Source: Modicisalibacter tunisiensis (GTDB taxonomy: Bacteria; Pseudomonadota; Gammaproteobacteria; Pseudomonadales; Halomonadaceae). Taken from it: a DNA stretch of 64,000 nt. The first letter of the stretch is position 1; every line of letters begins with the position of its first letter. Below the pieces are notes generated by a model that saw only the letters and a program-made list of their open reading frames with translations, had not been told where the DNA came from and did not search any database. The stretch covers positions 671,552-735,551 of the forward strand of contig NZ_JAGXFD010000001.1 of assembly GCF_020148005.1 (NCBI RefSeq). The letters run 5' to 3'. The position numbers were made by a program, and so were the translations under genes. This document shows, one piece after another, positions 55,611-64,000 of this stretch.

Positions 55611-56390
55611 ATGACCCCTCCCCGTCTCGCCCTGATCACCGGCGGCGCCCAGGGCATCGGCCGCGGCATCGTCGAGGACCTGCTGGCCCGCGGCTGGCGG
55701 GTCGCCGCCCTGGATCGCGACGCCGAGGCACTGGCCGAGCTGGACGGCGCCCATCCCGAGACGGCGCTGCTGGCGCTGCGCGCCGACGTGGCCCGCGAAA
55801 CCGAGGTGGATGCCGCCCTCGCCGGCCTGCGCGACTGGCAGGCCGCCGCCGGCGAACCGCCCGGTCTCGACCTGCTGGTCAACAACGCCGGCATTGCCGA
55901 CCCGGTCTCGGGTCCTGTCGAGTCGCTGTCGCTCGCCGACTGGCGGCGCTGGCAGGACAGCCACCTGACCGGCGCCTTCCTGTGCACCCGTGCCGCGGTC
56001 GCCGACCTGCGCGCACGCCACGGCAGCATCGTCAACATCGCCTCGACCCGGGCCCTGCAGTCGGAACCCGACTGCGAGGCCTACGCCGCCGCCAAGGGCG
56101 GCCTGCTGGCGATGACCCACGCCCTGGCGGTGAGCCTCGGCCCCGAGGTGCGCGTCAACGCGATCTGCCCCGGCTGGATCGAGACCGGCCCCTGGCAGAA
56201 GGCCGCACGCCGCGAGACGCCCGAGCACCGCGCCATCGACCGCGACCAGCACCCGGCGGGGCGCGTCGGCGAGCCCGCCGACATCGCCGCCACGGTGGCC
56301 TTCCTGGCCAGCGAGGAAGCCGGCTTCATCACCGGCCAGCAACTGCCGGTGGACGGCGGCATGACCCGCAGGATGATCTACGCCGAGTGA
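55611..56390 (+). CDS. short-chain dehydrogenase/reductase
   Basis: 259 residues from ATG 55611 with GAGGAG upstream. LALITGGAQGIGRGIVEDLLARG (NAD(P) site TGGAQGIG), LVNNAGIADP, catalytic Ser in IVNIASTRALQ, YAAAKGG (Tyr and Lys) and a C-terminal FITGQQLPVDGGMTRRMIY. The Asp after the second strand (ALDRD) suggests NAD. Substrate not identifiable. 17 bases after dtd, probably co-transcribed. Confidence 0.9.
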   Translation: MTPPRLALITGGAQGIGRGIVEDLLARGWRVAALDRDAEALAELDGAHPETALLALRADVARETEVDAALAGLRDWQAAAGEPPGLDLLVNNAGIADPVSGPVESLSLADWRRWQDSHLTGAFLCTRAAVADLRARHGSIVNIASTRALQSEPDCEAYAAAKGGLLAMTHALAVSLGPEVRVNAICPGWIETGPWQKAARRETPEHRAIDRDQHPAGRVGEPADIAATVAFLASEEAGFITGQQLPVDGGMTRRMIYAE

Positions 56391-56415
56391 GCGCCCGCTC
56401 GCCGCGAGGCGCGGG

Positions 56416-56691
56416 CTACTTGAGCCCCCTGTACTGGAACGACAGCGCCTTGCCGTCGATGAACTGGGCCTGGATGAAGCGACGCTCGTCGCCCCAGCGG
56501 CAGTAGTCGAAGAGGACGGCGCCGGAGCAGCCGGCGGGCTCGCCGAGTATCGCCTCGACCTCGGCGCGGGTCATCCCGGGGGCCAGCCGGTCGTAGTTGT
56601 CCAGGGTCAGGGCGGTGTTGCCGCAGGCGCTCAGCACCAGCATCAGCCCCCCGATCCCGCTCCAGCGTGCCCAGAACCTGGCAAGGCGCAT
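56416..56691 (-). CDS. small BamE/OmlA-like lipoprotein
   Basis: 91 residues. Lipobox LVLSAC, then LDNYDRLAPGMTRAEVEAILGEPAGCSGAVLFDYCRWGD, the SmpA/OmlA-type motif (GMTxxEVExILGxP), and FIDGKALSFQYRGL. Two extra cysteines could form a periplasmic disulfide. Starts 2 bases after the ABC-F stop, so co-transcribed. Role unknown; not the housekeeping bamE, which is at 14589. Confidence 0.85.
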   Translation of the reverse strand: MRLARFWARWSGIGGLMLVLSACGNTALTLDNYDRLAPGMTRAEVEAILGEPAGCSGAVLFDYCRWGDERRFIQAQFIDGKALSFQYRGLK

Positions 56692-56693
56692 CG

Positions 56694-58613
<1,920 letters not shown>

Positions 58614-58661
58614 GCCTGTCTCCCATCGTTTCGTCGCTGAAGGCCGCGCCGCTCGTCGACC

Positions 58662-59213
58662 ATGACCGCCCATTCTACCCAATCCGACACCGCCCTGGCC
58701 GCCCCCGGGGCTCTCTGGCGTTTCGCCTGCACCTGCTACGGCGCCCCCGGCGTCGCCGGCGCCTGCCTCGCCGCCCAGGAGAGCCTGGACGCCGATGTCT
58801 GCGAGCTGCTGTGGCTCGCCTGGCTGTATCGGCTCGGGCTGACCGCGGCGGACGATGCCCCCCGCGCCCTGGCGCCGGTGCGTGCACTCCAGGCCCGCCA
58901 CACCCGGCCCCTGCGCGCCCGGCGGCGGGCGCTCAAGCCCCTGGCCCGGCCGGGCTCGCCACTCGAGGCATGGCGCGAATACCTCAAGCGCGCGGAGCTC
59001 GAGGCCGAACATGCCACCCTTGATGCGTTGCAGGCACTCGCTCGACGCGGCGACGGCGTGCGTGCGCGCCGCGCCGAGGACGGCGATCTCGTCGCGATCT
59101 TCCAGCACCATCTGGAAACGCCGGCCACCAGTGCCGAATCCTTCCTGATGCCACTGGCACGGGCGCTGGAGCACGCAGCCACAAGGCCCGTGCTTCCCCC
59201 TCGAGGCGAGTAG
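58662..59213 (+). CDS. TIGR02444-family protein
   Basis: 183 residues. ALWRFACTCYGAPGVAGACLAAQESLDADVCELLWLAWLYR is the hallmark of this uncharacterised family, whose genes often sit beside the YheS-type ATPase gene as here (divergent). All-helical, Ala/Leu/Arg rich. Function unknown. Confidence 0.85.
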   Translation: MTAHSTQSDTALAAPGALWRFACTCYGAPGVAGACLAAQESLDADVCELLWLAWLYRLGLTAADDAPRALAPVRALQARHTRPLRARRRALKPLARPGSPLEAWREYLKRAELEAEHATLDALQALARRGDGVRARRAEDGDLVAIFQHHLETPATSAESFLMPLARALEHAATRPVLPPRGE

Positions 59214-59351
59214 CACTGGCGTTGCAAAGCCTGTAAGTTCGAAAGTAGAGCGAGGTGCCTGGTCAGGGCTACGCTTGTCTGTAACAACTCGAAACGAGGG
59301 CTCGCCATCCTCGGCTAGCGAATCCCTGTAAAAATAAGGAAAGCTTGCGAC

Positions 59352-59978
59352 ATGACCCAATCCTCTTCTTCCTCCGGCGAACGCGCGAAGCGCCCCAACG
59401 GCGTGCTGCGCGCCCTGAACACGCTCGATCGCATACTGGGCATCATCGAGCGCGTCATCGTGGCCGGCAGCATCCTCGTCATGGCCGCGCTGATGAGCGC
59501 CCACGTCGTCGGCAACCTCCTGTTCCAGCAGGGCATCAGCGGGACCTATGAGGTCACCGAGATGCTGATCGTCATCATCACCTTCGTCGGCGTCGGCTAC
59601 GCGACCCGCAATGCCCGTCACATCAGCATGTCGGCGATCTACGACCAGCTCGGCGGCCACCTGCGCAAGGGGCTGCTGATCATCATCTGCCTCGGTACCG
59701 CGGTGCTGATGTTCTACTTCGCCTACAAGTCCGCCGAATACGTCATGACCATCTATGGCCGCGGCCGCGCCAGCGCGTCGCTGCACATCCCGCTGTGGAT
59801 CATCTATCTCGCCCTGCCGGTCGGCTTCACCCTGGCGGGCGTGCAGTACCTGCTGACGGTGGCCCGCAATCTCGTCAGCCAGGACATCTACCGCTCCTTC
59901 AACGAGAAGGAAGCCTATTCCGAGGTGCCCGACGACCTCGACACCTCCGGCGACGACGACGCATCACGCGGCGCCTGA
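59352..59978 (+). CDS. TRAP transporter small permease subunit (DctQ type)
   Basis: 208 residues. N-terminal cytoplasmic extension, then four helices; ERVIVAGSILVMAALMSAHVVGNLLFQQGISGTYEVTEMLIVIITFVGVGYATRNARHISMSAIYD is the DctQ core. Followed by the large subunit after 33 bases, and a binding-protein gene converges from the far side. Confidence 0.92.
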   Translation: MTQSSSSSGERAKRPNGVLRALNTLDRILGIIERVIVAGSILVMAALMSAHVVGNLLFQQGISGTYEVTEMLIVIITFVGVGYATRNARHISMSAIYDQLGGHLRKGLLIIICLGTAVLMFYFAYKSAEYVMTIYGRGRASASLHIPLWIIYLALPVGFTLAGVQYLLTVARNLVSQDIYRSFNEKEAYSEVPDDLDTSGDDDASRGA

Positions 59979-60011
59979 CGTTTCAACAAGACCAAGACGA
60001 GGACTTTCTTC

Positions 60012-61295
60012 ATGCTGATCTGGCTAGGCGTGATCATGCTCGTGCTGCTGCTGCTGGGATTCCCGATGATGGTTCCCCTGGCCGCGGGCACGCTCTACAT
60101 GATGTTCACCGGGATGACGTTCTTCGGCCCCGACCAGGCCGTGAGCTGGATGATCAACGGCGTCGGCAGCTGGGTGCTGGCGGCGGTGCCGATGTTCATC
60201 TTCGCCGCCGATATCCTCACCAAGGGCCATACCGCCAACCGGCTGCTGGACGTGGTCGATGTCTTCACCCGCCACGTGCGCGGCGGCCTGCCCATCACCA
60301 CCGCCGCCTCCTGCGCGCTGTTCGGCGCGGTGTCCGGCTCCACCCAGGCCACGGTGGTGGCGATGGGCGGGCCGATGCGCCCGCGCCTGCTGGCCAAGGG
60401 CTACAGCGACGACTTCACGCTGGGGCTGATCATCAACGCCAGTGACATCGCGCTGCTGATTCCGCCGAGCATCGGCTTCATCATCTACGGCGTGGTGATG
60501 AAGACCTCGATCGGTGACCTGTTCCTGGCGGGCATCCTGCCGGGCCTGCTGATCCTGGCGATGTTCGCCCTGTACTGCTACATCTACTCGCGCATCAAGG
60601 GCATCGAGGCGGAATCCAAGGCCTCCTGGAGCGAGCGCCTGCGCGCCATCCGTCGCGTGATCCTGCCCATGGGCTTCCCGGTGCTGGTGGTCGGCGGCAT
60701 CTACGGCGGCTTCTTCAGTGCCGTCGAGGCCTCGGCGGTGGCGGTGGCCTACGCGCTGATCCTCGAGGTCATCATCTATCGTCAGGTATCGATCCGCGAC
60801 CTGTGGGGCCTGGCCCTGTCCACCGGCATGATCACCGCGGTGGTGTTCATCCTGGTGGCCATCGGCGCGGCCTTCTCCCAGACCCTGGGCACGGCCGGCG
60901 TCCCGGAGAAGATCCTCGGCCCGCTGATCGACGGCATCGGCGACAGTCAGTTCCTGGCGCTGCTGCTGATCGCCGCGTCCTTCTTCATCGGCTGCATGTT
61001 CGTCGACCCGATCGTGGTCATCCTGATCCTGGTGCCGATCTTCAAGCCGCTCGTGCAGTCCACCGGCCTGGATCCGGTGCACGTCGGCGTCATCGTCACC
61101 CTGCAGGCGGCCATCGGTTCGGCCACGCCGCCCTTCGGCTGCGACATCTTCACGGCCATCGCCGTGTTCCGCCGCCCCTACATGGACGTGGTCCGTGGCA
61201 CGCCGCCGTTCATCGCCATCCTGGTCGTGGCGACCTTCGTGCTCATCCTCTTCCCGCAGATCTCGCTGCTGCTGCCCTCTCTGGGCGGCGACTGA
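60012..61295 (+). CDS. TRAP transporter large permease subunit (DctM type)
   Basis: 427 residues, the classical DctM length, about 12 helices. FIFAADILTKGHTANRLLDVVD, GAVSGSTQATVVAMGGPMRP, DIALLIPPSIGFIIYGVVMKTSIGDLFLAGILPG, FFSAVEASAVAVAYALILE and AIGSATPPFGCDIFTAIAVF match the family. Probably Na+-coupled uptake together with the binding protein at 61649. Confidence 0.94.
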   Translation: MLIWLGVIMLVLLLLGFPMMVPLAAGTLYMMFTGMTFFGPDQAVSWMINGVGSWVLAAVPMFIFAADILTKGHTANRLLDVVDVFTRHVRGGLPITTAASCALFGAVSGSTQATVVAMGGPMRPRLLAKGYSDDFTLGLIINASDIALLIPPSIGFIIYGVVMKTSIGDLFLAGILPGLLILAMFALYCYIYSRIKGIEAESKASWSERLRAIRRVILPMGFPVLVVGGIYGGFFSAVEASAVAVAYALILEVIIYRQVSIRDLWGLALSTGMITAVVFILVAIGAAFSQTLGTAGVPEKILGPLIDGIGDSQFLALLLIAASFFIGCMFVDPIVVILILVPIFKPLVQSTGLDPVHVGVIVTLQAAIGSATPPFGCDIFTAIAVFRRPYMDVVRGTPPFIAILVVATFVLILFPQISLLLPSLGGD

Positions 61296-61314
61296 GCTTG
61301 CGGTTCCGCCCCGC

Positions 61315-61341
61315 CGGCCCGGCTACTCGCCGGGCCGTTTT
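61315..61341 (+). terminator. Rho-independent terminator of the TRAP dctQM pair
   Basis: CGGCCCGG (61315-61322) pairs with CCGGGCCG (61330-61337), then TTTT. 19 bases past the stop codon. Confidence 0.9.
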
Positions 61342-61391
61342 CATTGCCACCGGCTTGCTCGGCGGGCTACCGGTCACGAGCGGGAGGGCCT

Positions 61392-61462
61392 GGTGGGAGG
61401 GAATTTATTCCCGATGGCGGAGACTCGAGGCTGATTCGTCGCGAATGAATTCGCTCCCACAG
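61392..61462. repeat. REP-like pair
   Basis: Type 2 element at 61392-61415 (GGTGGGAGGGAATTTATTCC) and type 1 on the opposite strand at 61438-61462 (TGTGGGAGCGAATTCATTCG in reverse complement). Same two types as at 8274-8388, again in inverted alternation, between convergent genes. Confidence 0.85.
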
Positions 61463-61548
61463 AAGTGTGGTTGGATGGGCTTTCGGGGAGGGGCATTGCC
61501 GATGGTACCGTAGGGTGCCGTGGCTCGTGGCTCAGCAGCCCGACACAC

Positions 61549-61579
61549 AAAAACGCCCGGAAGCGCAGGCTCCCGGGCG
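61549..61579 (-). terminator. Rho-independent terminator of the TRAP binding-protein gene
   Basis: CGCCCGG (61554-61560) pairs with CCGGGCG (61573-61579). On the minus strand the stem is followed by TTTTTG. Confidence 0.88.
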
Positions 61580-61648
61580 ATCACAGCGATAAGCAGGGGG
61601 GCGGCGCCGAGGCGGAGGCCTTGGTTGCCCCCACCCCGGCCGTCGGAC

Positions 61649-62677
61649 TTACTGGCTCTTCTTGCTGTCGGCCTTGTCGATCTGGTCGAGCAGAATGTTC
61701 AGGGATTCCTTGCCACGCTCGCCGACCATGTCGATGTAGGTCTGGCGCACCGGCTTGGCCAGCTTGCGGAAGGCATCACGCTCCTGCTCGTTCAGGTGAA
61801 TGATCTTGATGTCGCTCTTTTCCTTGATGGTGTCGAGGCGCTCGGAATTGAACTGGGTCTGGATGTCATGCCCCTTCTGGACCATTTCACCGAGCACCGA
61901 GTCCAGCATCTTGTGCTGCTCGTCGGACAGCCCCTCGTACCAGTCCTGGTTGCCGATCAGGTTGGCCACGAACTGCGACTGATCGGCGAAGATCATGTAG
62001 TCCTGCACTTCGTAGAAGCCCATGTTCTCGTGGGCGAAGACCGGCTGGATGTTGCCCTCCGCCTGGCCCTGCTGCAGGGCGCTGTAGAGCTCGCCGTAGG
62101 CGATGGTGATCGGCGCGGCGCCGTAGGCCTCGTAGGTGGCGCGCAGCAGGCTGTTGTCCATGACGCGGATCTGCAGCCCCTTCATGTCCTCGGGGGTACG
62201 GATTTCCTTGTTGGCCGTCCACACCTGATAGCCTTCGGGCAGCGCGCCCAGGGGAACCAGCCCGCGCTTGCGGAACGACTGCTGCCAGGGATCGCTCTTC
62301 AGGAAGGCATCGGAGTTGAGGATCTTCGCCGTCTCGAGCTGGTCGTTCGGCATGACGAAGTTGAGGCTCATCAGCTGACTTTCCGGCACGGTGCCGCCCA
62401 GGAAGCCGGAGCCGAAACCGATCTGGATGGCGCCGTTCTGGATGGCGTCGTAGAGCGCCGAATAGTTCGACCCCCAGGTGCCGTAGGGAAGCAGCTGCAC
62501 GGTGACGTCGCCGTCGCTCTTCTCCTCGATCAGCTTCTTGAATTCCTCGGCGTAACCGTACTGGACGCTGCCTTCGGTTTCCTCGAGGCCGAAGCGCCAG
62601 GTCTCGGCAAAGGCCGACGAGGCCACCCCGACCAGACCCATGGCGGTAACACCGATCACGATATTGCGCAGTTGCAT
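61649..62677 (-). CDS. TRAP transporter substrate-binding protein (DctP type)
   Basis: 342 residues from ATG 62677; the 64 codons open upstream are not protein-like. Signal peptide MQLRNIVIGVTAMGLVGVASSAFA, then ETWRFGLEETEGSVQYGYAEEFKKLIEEKSDGDV. GLQIRVMDNSLLRATYEAYGAAPITIAYGELYSALQQGQAEGNIQP contains the conserved Arg that clamps the ligand carboxylate. It resembles the ectoine-binding TeaA in general layout but I cannot claim the ligand. Convergent with the permease genes, so transcribed separately. Confidence 0.92.
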   Translation of the reverse strand: MQLRNIVIGVTAMGLVGVASSAFAETWRFGLEETEGSVQYGYAEEFKKLIEEKSDGDVTVQLLPYGTWGSNYSALYDAIQNGAIQIGFGSGFLGGTVPESQLMSLNFVMPNDQLETAKILNSDAFLKSDPWQQSFRKRGLVPLGALPEGYQVWTANKEIRTPEDMKGLQIRVMDNSLLRATYEAYGAAPITIAYGELYSALQQGQAEGNIQPVFAHENMGFYEVQDYMIFADQSQFVANLIGNQDWYEGLSDEQHKMLDSVLGEMVQKGHDIQTQFNSERLDTIKEKSDIKIIHLNEQERDAFRKLAKPVRQTYIDMVGERGKESLNILLDQIDKADSKKSQ

Positions 62678-62867
62678 TGTGCTTGTTCCCCTTGTTGTCG
62701 ATGTGAGTCCAGAAAAGAGCAAAGGCCCTGCAATGTCAAGATTCCACATGGCGCATGCCGGATGCGGAACACGAGGGCCCCTGTTAGAGTCACAATAGGC
62801 GTTTGGCGCCGTTTCCGCTCGCCAACCGACAAGAACATTGGCCGTATCCACAATTCGAGGAGTTTTC

Positions 62868-63620
62868 ATGAAAACACGGTTAACCGCCGTTGCTCTGACA
62901 CTGCTGTCGACCGCTCCGCTGGCGCTCGCCGCCCCGCAGAGCGACCAGGAAAAGCTCAGCTACAGCATCGGCGTGACGCTCGGCCAGAGCCTGTCCCAGG
63001 ACATCAAGAACCTGGATATCGACAGCTTCACGCAGGCCATTCAGGACGTCTATGGCGGCAATGACCTGCAGATGAGCAAGAAGGCGATGACCGAAGCGCT
63101 CACCACCTTCCAGAAGCAGAAGATGGCCGAGCGCAAGGCCGAGGCGGAGAAGGTCGCCAAGCAGAACAAGGCCAAGGGCGAGAAGTTCCTGGCCGAGAAC
63201 GCCAAGAAGGACGGCGTCAAGGTCACCGATTCCGGCCTGCAGTACAAGGTCATCGAGTCCGGTGACGGCGCCAGCCCCGACGCCAACGACCAGGTCAAGG
63301 TCAACTACGAGGGCAAGCTGATCGACGGCACCGTCTTCGACAGCTCCTACAAGCGCGGCGAGCCGGTCGAGTTCCAGGTCGACCAGGTCATCCCCGGCTG
63401 GCAGGAAGCGCTGAAGAAGATGCACGTCGGCGATACCTGGATGATCTACCTGCCCTCCGACCTGGCCTATGGACCGGCCGGCACCGGCGGCCCGATCGGC
63501 CCCAACGAGGCGCTGACCTTCAAGGTCGAGCTGCTCGACGTCACCAAGAAGCCCAACGACGCCAAGGCCGACGCGGGCGCCAAGGCCACCCAGCAGGCCA
63601 CCGACACCGCGAAGAACTGA
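62868..63620 (+). CDS. FKBP-type peptidyl-prolyl isomerase (Mip/FkpA-like)
   Basis: 250 residues from ATG 62868 with GAGGA upstream. Signal peptide ending LALAAP, N-terminal helical dimerisation domain (LSYSIGVTLGQSLSQD) and long Lys/Ala/Glu helix, FKBP domain at about 120-227 (VKVNYEGKLIDGTVFDSS, VIPGWQEALKKMHVGDTWMIYLPSDLAYG). An Ala/Lys/Asp-rich tail follows. Periplasmic folding helper. Confidence 0.94.
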   Translation: MKTRLTAVALTLLSTAPLALAAPQSDQEKLSYSIGVTLGQSLSQDIKNLDIDSFTQAIQDVYGGNDLQMSKKAMTEALTTFQKQKMAERKAEAEKVAKQNKAKGEKFLAENAKKDGVKVTDSGLQYKVIESGDGASPDANDQVKVNYEGKLIDGTVFDSSYKRGEPVEFQVDQVIPGWQEALKKMHVGDTWMIYLPSDLAYGPAGTGGPIGPNEALTFKVELLDVTKKPNDAKADAGAKATQQATDTAKN

Positions 63621-63674
63621 TCCCCCGCACCACCGGCCGCCCGAGGGCGGCCGGGCCCTCGCGCCAGCGGCGCG

Positions 63675-63998
63675 TCAGGCGCCGTTGCCGGCCCCCGGCC
63701 GGCGCACATCGAAGTCGAACCAGCTGCCTCGCCGCCCTTCCGGGGTGGTCACGATCACCTCCGCCCGCCAGCGCGTGACCGACTCGTCGTCGACGCTGTT
63801 GACGCTCAACACCCCTTCCCCGTGAAAGTCGCCGTCGCCCCGGTCCTGAAGCACGTAGCGGCGCAGCCCCATGTTGCGGTTGCGGCCGATGAAGGCCACC
63901 ACGACCCGCTCGGGGCTCAGGCCGTCGACATGCACGTCGAGCGGCAACGGGTGCAGGGGGACGACCGCGCTGCCCAGCGAGAGCGTGACCCGCACGTC
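63675..63998 (-). CDS. unknown protein, N-terminal part beyond window
   Basis: The frame is open to the right edge; 107 codons are visible, so the start is probably outside. Beta-rich-looking sequence (VHVDGLSPERVVVAFIGRNRNMGLRRYVLQ, then RWRAEVIVTTPEGRRGSWFDFDV). It hints at an immunoglobulin-like or FixH-like small domain but I cannot assign it. Convergent with the FKBP gene. Confidence 0.5.
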   Translation of the reverse strand, partial: DVRVTLSLGSAVVPLHPLPLDVHVDGLSPERVVVAFIGRNRNMGLRRYVLQDRGDGDFHGEGVLSVNSVDDESVTRWRAEVIVTTPEGRRGSWFDFDVRRPGAGNGA

Positions 63999-64000
63999 AC

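Noticed and set aside
56416-56691. Second bamE gene
   Set aside because: Shares only the GMTxxEV motif and lipobox, is shorter, and sits beside the ABC-F gene; true bamE is opposite fur.

Overview
The window is a GC-rich, gene-dense chromosomal segment of a gammaproteobacterium. The likeliest source is a Halomonadaceae member (Halomonas or a close relative). This rests on the gene mix and order: a 13-gene nuo operon with fused nuoCD, hemCDXY next to argH-lptM-lysA-dapF-DUF484-xerC, ratA-rnfH opposite smpB-ssrA, bamE opposite fur, two TRAP transport loci, and compatible-solute-type genes. The assignment is inferred from protein resemblance and synteny; no rRNA is present.

Layout. 1-287: end of a cysQ-like gene. 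318-5938: dTDP-rhamnose and surface-polysaccharide cluster (rfbB, an S23-type four-helix-bundle gene, rfbD, rfbC, rfbA, a small membrane protein, a GT4 glycosyltransferase). 6030-10339 (minus): LysR regulator, 2OG-Fe(II) oxygenase, DddP-like M24 protein and a ProX-like binding protein, probably a methylated-solute catabolic unit. 10526-12349: an unknown gene and an HTH/PIN toxin-antitoxin pair, beside an att-like scar and tmRNA (ssrA), then smpB, ratA, rnfH, bamE and fur. 15616-21474: a pteridine-reductase-like SDR, small zinc-ribbon proteins, a YbiO-type mechanosensitive channel and an AzgA-type purine permease. 21688-26065 (minus): hemC-hemD-hemX-hemY. 26382-32523 (plus): argH, lptM, lysA, dapF, DUF484, xerC, yigB. 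32566-37184: engB, dsbA, an exo/endonuclease/phosphatase-family protein and a TRAP dctQM pair. 37265-52252 (minus): nuoA-N with a plausible promoter. 52456-59213: yqaA, thiD, uspA, dtd, an SDR, a BamE-like lipoprotein, an ABC-F protein and a TIGR02444-type protein. 59352-62677: TRAP dctQM with a convergent binding-protein gene. 62868-end: an FKBP isomerase and a partial unknown gene.

The strongest unusual signal is at 754-2705. rfbB and rfbD each carry two insertions of GTGAGGG/CCCTCAC-rich, partly palindromic DNA. All stay in frame and fall in poorly conserved parts of the proteins. Between the two genes lies an S23/bAvd-like four-helix-bundle gene preceded by a GTGAGGA heptamer array. This resembles Rickettsia palindromic elements in coding genes, but here it is tied to a four-helix-bundle gene. 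Three further families of small dispersed inverted-repeat elements each have two copies or clusters in intergenic regions.
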